Positions 57,115 through 64,000 of a DNA stretch of 64,000 nucleotides are shown here, one piece after another. The translations under genes and the position numbers were made by a program. The stretch covers positions 1,364,001 through 1,428,000 of the forward strand of contig JALJCS010000054.1 of assembly GCA_023055355.1 (NCBI GenBank), read 5' to 3'. Each line of letters opens with the position of its first letter. Positions within the stretch are counted from its first letter, which is position 1. The notes beneath the pieces were generated by a model that saw only the letters and a program-made list of their open reading frames with translations, made no database searches and was not told where the DNA came from. The DNA comes from Agelaius tricolor. Lineage: Eukaryota; Chordata; Aves; Passeriformes; Icteridae.

Positions 57115-57438
57115 ACTCTTCAAAAATGTCCTTTTTATCCAAGCAGACAAATTTTCGCACCCCTCACCTCAAGCAGAGGGCGAGGATGGCTGGAAGGTCC
57201 CTGCAGGAGGAGACCAGGCCGTGGCTGGGCTCCGCATCCCCCTCCAGATGGGAAGGAGAGCAGGGACAGTTTGTTCTGTCTGACGACAGCGTGGAATCTG
57301 GATGGAATCCTCCCGGCCAAGCCAGGAGCACTGGAATGTGAATCCAAACTGACTCCAAACACGGTTTGCAAGCCCTGCCAGAGCTCCTGGAACCAGATCT
57401 AAGCCACCACCGGCGTTCGCACGCTCGCGCCCGTGTCA
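57115..57438. other. EXOC6B intron, unremarkable
   Basis: Unique DNA; nothing recognised. Confidence 0.4.
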
Positions 57439-57439
57439 C

Positions 57440-57605
57440 AGTCATGGAATCGTGGAATGGGTTGGGTGGGAAGGGACCTCAAAGCCCACCCAGACCCAAC
57501 CCCATGGGCAGGGATACCTCCCACTATCCCAGGTGGCTCCAAGCCCCAGTGTCCAACCTGGCCTTGGACACTTCCAGGGATGGGGCTGTGACTGCCCCAC
57601 CTGGC
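57440..57605 (-). mobile_element. CR1 LINE 3' tail
   Basis: tcatggaatcgtggaatggg, ttgggtgggaagggacctca, ccaacctggccttggacact. Confidence 0.9.
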
Positions 57606-57734
57606 CCAGCATCCCCCAACGGGGAATTGCCCCAAAAGCTCCTGACCTGCACAAAATTCCCAGGGGAATGTGCCAGTTTTCCCAGGAAAAGGGATGGGAT
57701 TTGGTTAAATAGGAGACATCCCCTCATTGTGGTT

Positions 57735-58020
57735 TTCCAGTCCTTTAGGGGTGGCTACAGGAGGAGGAAGATTTCTCTTCACAAGGAACCCCGTGGACAA
57801 GATGAGGAGCAAAGAAAGGTTTGACCTCCACACAAGTAAGAAATTCCTTGGAGGGAGCCCTGTCTTCCACTGGGACAACTTCCCCTGGATGTGATGGGGA
57901 TCCCACTGCTGGAGTTTTTGGGATGGACAGGGCAGGGCTCCTTCCATCCATTCCTTCCTCAGACCAGGCTGGACCAGATGAGCTCTCAAGGTCCCTCCAA
58001 ACCAGGGTGGTTCTTTGATT
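57735..58020 (+). mobile_element. CR1 LINE 3' tail
   Basis: ggggtggctacaggaggagg, gatttctcttcacaaggaac and aaggtccctccaaaccaggg with a degraded terminus. Confidence 0.75.
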
Positions 58021-58024
58021 TCAT

Positions 58025-60085
58025 CCCAGAAAAAATACTTCCCTCTGATCCACCACCAGATTTCCTCCTCCTAGGGACAAGGAGGAGCACCAAGATGGAT
58101 TTGGTGGGATTGGATGGATTTGGATTCCACCAAGATGGATTGGAAGGACCTTCCTCTGCCAGCACGATCCCAGCTGATGAGATGGTGCCAGGGTTTATGA
58201 GAGACATTCCATAAAGAACTAAACCTTTCTTTCAACAAAAGCCTAAATTAGGGAACTCAGTCCTTGTTTCTGCAAGCACACACAGCTGGGTCGAGGTGGG
58301 GCAAAGTCTTCCTCATGGTGGGATTTTGGGGACACTCAGATCCCCACGGGAGTGACAGCGATGCCACGTGGTTATGGCCAAGCTTTGTGATGAGTTTTAT
58401 GTCCCCAGGGCATGGAAAAGCATGAATTCAGTCAGGTTTGGTGTTTTCCCAGCTGGAAGCAGCATTCCTGCCCTGAACCCTGCTGAGGGCCACGCCCATG
58501 AGCTGGGTCACGTCCCTGAGTGCCCTGCTCTGCTTTTCCATGGAAGAAGGAGGAAATATTTTCAGATCCAAGGTGAAAACAGCTCTCAAAAGCTCCATTA
58601 TCTGATGTTCCTCTTCCCAGGGTTTCTGTACCTGGCATGAACAACCTCTGACCCGACACCTTCCACAAACCAGCTTTGATTTGTACGAGGTCACACCTTG
58701 AACTTCTAAACCTCGGGAGGAATTTTCTCCAAAAAGCTCCTTTCCCCGACTGAACTCCACAGCTCCTCAGGAAAGGGGACAACGAGAGGCCACCCTTGTG
58801 TCCCACCTGGAGGACGGGACAAGATGCCCCAGTGGGATCAGAAAACAGTGGTGACACCCAGTCCTGCTGGAAACTTCCATGAAAAACACAAAACTATGGA
58901 AAACCAGTGTCAATTCCCAGTTTGTCCACGTCCATAACCCATCCCACCACTGGTGGAGCAGCCCCTTCCACCATCCAGCAGGGAATTGTCACGGATTACA
59001 AAAAACCCAAGGATCTTCCAGCAGCAGCAGCCACGGACAAGCACAGTCCAAATAATTTATTTTGGGGAGGTTTCAATTACGCCTCGTGGGAAAGGAATAC
59101 TGAAAGAGAAAGAAATATTCCAACCCCTGGGAAGACGTGGGGTTTGGACAATAGCGTTCCCAAAAAGAAAAGGCACCGGGAATTGGAACATGATGTTTGT
59201 TGTTGAATTTGCGGAAGGCACGGAGGGGGAAATCGTGGTTTAAGTGAAAACAGGAGCGGATTTGTCACTGGTTTCACTGGAAAGGAGGATTTGCTCTGGG
59301 AATTGGGTGTTCTTGGGGTGGGGGGTTGGAGAGCACCCGCAGGGAATTGGGGATGGACAAGGAAAGGGATCCACACACGGAGCACAGGGAAAGGAAAAAT
59401 CTTAATTTAGGTGCTCACCTAATTACCTGGATTTCTGGGAATTACTGCAGATCCAAGAGTCCTGCTTGGACCTCTCTGTGAGACACAACCACCCCAAGTG
59501 ACTCCTCCAGGTCTCCTGGGATGTCCCACCCAGGGATATCCTCCTGGAGAGGAAGAGAACCAATTCCAAGCTCCTCACCTCACATTTAACTGGGTTGATC
59601 TTGCAAGTTAAAAGCAGCAATTTGATTTTTTTTTTCTCTTTCTAGCTGCAAAAGTCAAACAATTCCTGGAAAAAAACCCCAACGAAACAGGAGAGGAATG
59701 TGGAAGGATTTATGGCAGCCAGGACAGTTTGTAACCAAGAGAGGTTTGAGACCAACAAAACCCAAATCTGTCCAGTCTGGATTATTTTCAGCTTCACATT
59801 ATTGCCTGTTTATAGGTTCTTGTATTCCTGATAGCCCAGATTTCCAGGGAAAGGGCTCCACAAAGCTTTTTTTGCACAGAGAGATCTCCTGGTTTTCCAG
59901 CTGCAAACATTCATCATTTATTAGGAGGAAAACCTCTGGCTTTCCACCTCTGGCTTTCCACCTGCTTTGAAGCCACGCTGGAATTACACGCAGTTGACTT
60001 TTCTCCTCTTCCCAAAGGAATTTCTTCCAAGGGTCTTGTTAAAAAGTTTGCAGGATTTTACCTCAGAAAATTTGTGTTTCTGAGC
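58025..60085. other. EXOC6B intron, unremarkable
   Basis: Unique DNA with one short tandem word (gatggatttggtgggattgg at 58095-58140). 59040-59240 is AT-richer unique sequence of unknown role. No exon or RNA gene is recognised. Confidence 0.45.
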
Positions 60086-60087
60086 CC

Positions 60088-60315
60088 CAGGAGTGGCTGA
60101 GGGAGCTGGAAAAGGGGCTCAGCTTGGAGCAAAGAGGGATCAGGAGGGATCTTGTGACAACTCCCTGACGGGAGGGGACAGCCAGAGGGGGATTCGGGAT
60201 CTTATCCCAAGGAACAGGGACAGGAGGAGATGGAACAGCCAGGCTGGATATCAGGAAGATTCGTTCCTGGAAAGGGCTGTCCAGTGGGGACGCTGAGGAT
60301 CAGCACCACGTGTGA
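60088..60315 (+). mobile_element. CR1 LINE 3' region
   Basis: gagtggctgagggagctgga, ggggctcagcttggagcaaa, gaacagccaggctggatatc and aggaagattcgttcctggaa; 3' terminus missing. Confidence 0.8.
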
Positions 60316-60439
60316 CAGGGGTGACAGCCCTGGAAAGTCCCCCCAAGCTGCGCTCAAGGCCTGCCTTTAGTCACACACTGGATCTCTGCCTGCAGGGAAA
60401 GCTCCGCTAAATTCTAGGGGAATCCCGAGTTCCTCTCAC

Positions 60440-60640
60440 CCATGGCACAGCCCTTGGAAAATAAAAACACACGAGGCCTGAAAATAATTTGGTGCAAAAC
60501 CCCTGAGATTTCAACGTTTCGGGATCGAGCCGTTCCCAGCGATAACACCCGGACAGGGGGATTTTATGAACGGCCACAGGAACAAAAGCAAGTGGAGCTG
60601 CTGGATTTAGCGCCCAATTTGCACTCCTAAAAATAACCCC
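60440..60640. promoter_or_regulatory. Possible conserved element in EXOC6B intron
   Basis: Unique block with ggcctgaaaataatttggtg, ttcaacgtttcgggatcgag and ttttatgaacggccacagg. Weak candidate. Confidence 0.3.
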
Positions 60641-60999
60641 TTGGGCTCATCCCATTCTCCAGGCAGGTTCAGGAGTTTGCAGGGAAGGCTGGGCCCGGAG
60701 CCGGGCGGATTCCCACCCTCCAGACCCTCCGATGGCACACGGGGACAATGCTGGGCGGGAGCCAGGAGGAATGAAAGAGGCTCGGAAGAGCGTTCCGCAG
60801 GGAATTCCACTATTGAATAACACTTGGCTTTTCCATTGAGCCACCACAAAGGGGGATTCATTCCCCAGGCAAAGATGGCTCCTGTAGCAGCATCGGGTTC
60901 TGGTGGAGCTGCACCCAGCAAGGATGGGGCCGGATAAACCCTCTGGGATCAGCATCCGACACCACAGGGGAGAAATTCGGGATGTGATGTTTGGAAAGC

Positions 61000-61284
61000 A
61001 CTCAGGGCGACAATAATATTGATATATTCATACACTTCATCTTTTAATTATTTTATCCCAAATTAATGTAGTTATTTCTGATTTATTTCATGCTTTTTCT
61101 TCGTCCCACCTTGCCCAGTCTCATAAGCACGAGTGCTTGCAGTACTATGCTCTGCCTGATTTTAGGATTAGAAATCAGCACAGTGTACCAACGTTTTATA
61201 AAGGGGAAGGAATACACCATAATTTATGTGCATGTTTTCTTTGGAACGCACTTTTGGAATAACCTGAAAAAATGTCTGCAAGTG
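61000..61284. promoter_or_regulatory. Candidate conserved element in EXOC6B intron
   Basis: 285 bases of AT-rich unique DNA: acaataatattgatatattc, atcttttaattattttatcc, caaattaatgtagttatttc, aatacaccataatttatgtg. It ends abruptly at a TA/CA microsatellite. Confidence 0.42.
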
Positions 61285-61360
61285 TGAGATATATATAGAT
61301 ATATATCTATACATATATATATATACACACACACTTGTGTATATACACATATGTGTAAAT
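61285..61360. repeat. TA/CA microsatellite
   Basis: agatatatatagatatatat, acatatatatatatacacac and similar. Confidence 0.96.
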
Positions 61361-61364
61361 ACTC

Positions 61365-62235
61365 CTTGGAGTCTGTTTTGAAGGTGTTTTGGGGAGGAGA
61401 AGGTGGATTTTGGAAAAGCTCTGTGGTTGGGAGTTGATGGCTCCATTCTCAGTTGTCCTATTAATACAGAATTCCTTTTCCACTGCTGCATTCCAAGGGT
61501 TCACGGCCTTCTGGGTTTCCCTGCCTGACCCACACGTCCAAATCAGTGTCTCCAAAGAAAACATTAGGGAATAACGTGGAAAATTCCAATATTTCAGCAG
61601 CAGAGGATCCTTTAGTCAGGGAAGAGTGACCACAAGCACAGAAAAAGCACAAAACCCCTAAAAACAGGAAAGGGGATTCAGAGGGGAGAAATCAGGAGTT
61701 GTCCAAATAAACCTATAGGAAACATCCCCAGTGTTGTTGGAGAAAAAGTCTTCCCAAATCTTCCCAGTTGGAAAAAATCTTCCCAAAAAGGGAAAAAAAT
61801 CACTTTAATGCCACTTTTCCTGGAGAGAGCATTCCCAACTGATTGACGGAGCAGCCGGAGAGCTTTTGGGCTGGGAGGGGTCAGTGCTGCCCACCAGGAG
61901 CAAACCCAGGCACCTGCAGGGAGCAGGTGACACCGAGCCACCTTTTGGGACAGACAGAGCCCAGCGAGTGCCACCAGCACCGGGCTGGGACACCCAGAGC
62001 CCCAGCCAGGGCATTTTCCCTTTGAGGGATCCCACCAGCAGCAGGGAGCAGGGATGGGTGAGCAGCAAATCCTGAGGATTCCTGCTTTCCCTGGTGTCAA
62101 AACCCCGTGAGATTTGTGCTGTTTGAACCAAACCTCTCCTGTTATCCCCAAAAACCACCAGGCATCACCTCCCCAAGCCCCACGGAGCCAAGCACTCCAC
62201 GCTTCTCTTTCCTGTTGCCGCTCAGCTGATGCCAA
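61365..62235. other. EXOC6B intron, unremarkable
   Basis: Unique DNA; no exon or family repeat is recognised. Confidence 0.45.
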
Positions 62236-62239
62236 ATCC

Positions 62240-62515
62240 TCTGAGAAGCTGCAATTTTTTCTTGTGTTTACATGTTAAAAAAGGGGCTAAAAAAAAAAAA
62301 AAAGGAAAAAAAAAAAGGAGGTGACCTCTTGCTCACCCCAGGCAGGCTGTGAGGAGCCGCCGCTGCCTTCACCTCCGGCTGAACTTCCAGATTATCTCAG
62401 CCAAGATTCACCTTGCACTGAACTTGTACCCGGAGCACGGCACAGTCACGGAGCCCTGATTAAACATTGCAGCACCACGGGGCCATAAATTTATACATTT
62501 AATGAGGATTAGCGG
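62240..62515. promoter_or_regulatory. Candidate conserved element in EXOC6B intron
   Basis: Two unique halves separated by poly-A (62288-62318). The right half has cagattatctcagccaaga (GATA/homeobox-like), ccctgattaaacattgcagc, gggccataaatttatacatt and taatgaggattagcgg. Dense homeobox words in otherwise balanced sequence. Confidence 0.47.
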
Positions 62516-62884
62516 CGCTTCCTCCCGCCCTCCTCGGGCTGGGGACCGATGGAAGCACCCACCAGCACGGGTTGGACGTGGAAAAGCTGGGAATAAGCAG
62601 GAGATGAAGCAGCTCCTATGCTGTTCCCTGTGTGTGGAATACATGGCAAATCCAGCGGGAGCAACCATGGAGCGACCCATGGAGGGCTTCCCACCCAAAA
62701 AAAAACCCCAAGAAAAAGCAGAAGTGCAGTGGGACACGGCGCTCCAGGAGCCCGTGGGTCCCTTGGCCCAGCAGGAAACCGTCCGCAGGCCGTGGCCTCC
62801 TAAACTCTGGCTGCCCTCTTCCCACCGAGCGCCGCATCCCAGCGCCGTCCTCCCGTCTCTTTTCCAGGACGGACGCGTGACGGG

Positions 62885-62945
62885 AGGCAGCGGCGGCTGC
62901 TGCCTCCTCCTCCTCCTCCTGCTGCTGCTGCTGCTGCTCCTGTCC
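62885..62945. repeat. CTC/CTG trinucleotide tract
   Basis: tcctcctcctcctcctgctg followed by ctgctgctgctg in a CpG-rich patch (62820-63060). Confidence 0.92.
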
Positions 62946-63079
62946 CAGCTGCCACGGAGGGAACGGGGAACGGGAGAGCTCCGCGCTCGCCGACGCCGGC
63001 CGGGGTCACTCGGCCGCGCCAGGGGAGAACGTCTGGGCGGCGAAATGGATCCGCTCAAGTTCAAGTGCTTGGAATGCCT

Positions 63080-63136
63080 CCCTCTTTTTTTTTTTTTTTT
63101 TTCCTCTCTCTCTCTCTTTTTTTTTTTTTTTTTTGG
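63080..63136. repeat. Poly-T / (TC) tract
   Basis: Two T-runs flanking ctctctctctct. Confidence 0.93.
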
Positions 63137-63139
63137 TTG

Positions 63140-63560
63140 AAGAAACTAAACTAATACATCCCTGCTTTTCCTGATAACTTCCTCCTTTCCCCTCGGAGGT
63201 TTTGTTTAGCAGATCCATTGTTCTCAGCCAGCCTTGCCCTGGGGTCCAATTTGAGAGCGTTCTCATTTTTCCCCCCTATGTAACCGATGCTTATTTCTTT
63301 AAGCTCCACTGTAAACACAAAGCACACGGCAGAGCCCTGGCCCGGCTTTGCAGGAGGCAGCCTCAGCCCTGGAACTGCTTCTCCGTGGGGTTTTTTTTTA
63401 TTGGAAACAAAAGGATTGGGTCTCCTTGCTCCAAGGAGTCAAACACCTGCGGGATGCGGGAACCCGCGGGTGGTCCAGGGGCTGCGTGACCCTTTTCTGC
63501 TTCCAGAAATGTGGCTTTGCTAATTAAAGACTTTCTTGATTGTTCATTAGGGGCAGGGGC
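63140..63560. other. EXOC6B intron with small AT-rich patches
   Basis: 63255-63330 (catgcttatttctttaagct-type words) and 63505-63552 (gctaattaaagactttcttg) could be short regulatory motifs. Otherwise unique. Confidence 0.35.
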
Positions 63561-63784
63561 TGAGGCAGCAGGACCCGTTGGAGGTGGCCTGGAGGTCCTT
63601 GGGGTGCTCAGGGTGAAGGAGGATCCACCAGAGCGTCCCCTGGGAGGGGTAGCACAGGGGGACAAATATAAACTGAAATAGAAAATAAATCCTTGGAAGA
63701 GGTGAGAGCATCTTGGATGGTCCCGGGGACACGCCAAGAGATGGGGATTTGGGAAGGGTGGGTGCCAAAGGCCACCACTGCCCC

Positions 63785-64000
63785 ATGTCCCCAAATGTCA
63801 CATCCACAGGGCTTTGAAATCCCTCAGGGATGGGGACTCCAAACCTCCCTGGGCACTTCCAAGGCCTGACCACCCTTTCCATGAGGAAATTCCTCCCAAT
63901 GTCGACCCTGAGCTCCCCTGAGGCCGTTCCCTCTGCTCCTGTCCCTGTTCCCTGGGATAAGATCCCAAATCCCCCCGGCTGTGCCCTCCTGGCAGGAGCT
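63785..64000 (-). mobile_element. CR1 LINE 3' region, running off the right edge
   Basis: actccaaacctccctgggca, cttccaaggcctgaccaccc, tttccatgaggaaattcctc and tgctcctgtccctgttccct, the reverse of the copy type at 32790. The element is cut by the window end. Confidence 0.85.

Larger units (their letters stand above)
46019..64000 (-). other. EXOC6B: EXOC6B gene span (3' part only; continues right of window)
   Basis: The last two coding exons, a 6.8-kb final intron (46146-52931) and at least 11 kb of the preceding intron. No further exon is recognised between 53045 and 64000. This fits a gene known for very long introns in other vertebrates. EXOC6B and CYP26B1 are adjacent and point the same way in human, as here. 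Confidence 0.88.

Noticed and set aside
53045..64000. Additional EXOC6B exons
   Set aside because: Minus-strand frames were inspected for Sec15 sequence upstream of LLDLFIQW; none was found.

Overview
The window is nuclear DNA from a bird, most likely a songbird. There are spliced genes with GT/AG introns, about thirty CR1 LINE 3' tails carrying the avian terminal motif (ggaatggtttgggttggaag and its complement), CpG-rich promoter DNA, and very many short minisatellites. Nothing resembles a bacterial gene layout. No transposon proteins are intact.

Only two protein-coding genes are supported, both on the minus strand. (1) CYP26B1, the retinoic-acid-degrading cytochrome P450: coding exon 1 (12612-12815, 68 codons) and exon 2 (10527-10751, 75 codons). 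Intron 2 runs off the left edge, and exons 3 onward (I-helix, ExxR, haem cysteine) are not present. (2) EXOC6B (exocyst subunit Sec15B): its last two coding exons, 52932-53044 and 46019-46145. The rest of the gene lies beyond the right edge. The same two genes are adjacent and co-oriented in human (2p13), so the synteny supports both calls.

Layout: 1-10526 is CYP26B1 intron 2 (two conserved-looking blocks, a CTCF-like site, three minisatellites and a long polypurine tract against exon 2). 10527-12815 holds the two exons and intron 1 within a CpG-rich region. About 12816-14380 is leader and promoter, with a TATA box candidate at 13915-13922. 14380-46018 is intergenic: C-rich and other satellite-like arrays, CR1 tails, one probable retroviral LTR (about 35784-36512), and islands of AT-rich, homeobox-motif-rich unique sequence that look like developmental enhancers. 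46019-64000 is the 3' part of EXOC6B, whose introns hold more such islands. This fits a layout in which CYP26B1 control elements sit in the gene desert and inside the neighbouring housekeeping gene; that is inference.

The most unusual feature is at 46096-46950. The first ~60 bases of EXOC6B's last coding exon, with its splice acceptor and flanking intron, are repeated in tandem four times at about 200-213 bp spacing. Three decoy exon starts therefore lie upstream of the real one, and one of them is open in frame for 41 codons. The window is otherwise notable for its density of tandem arrays (more than twenty).
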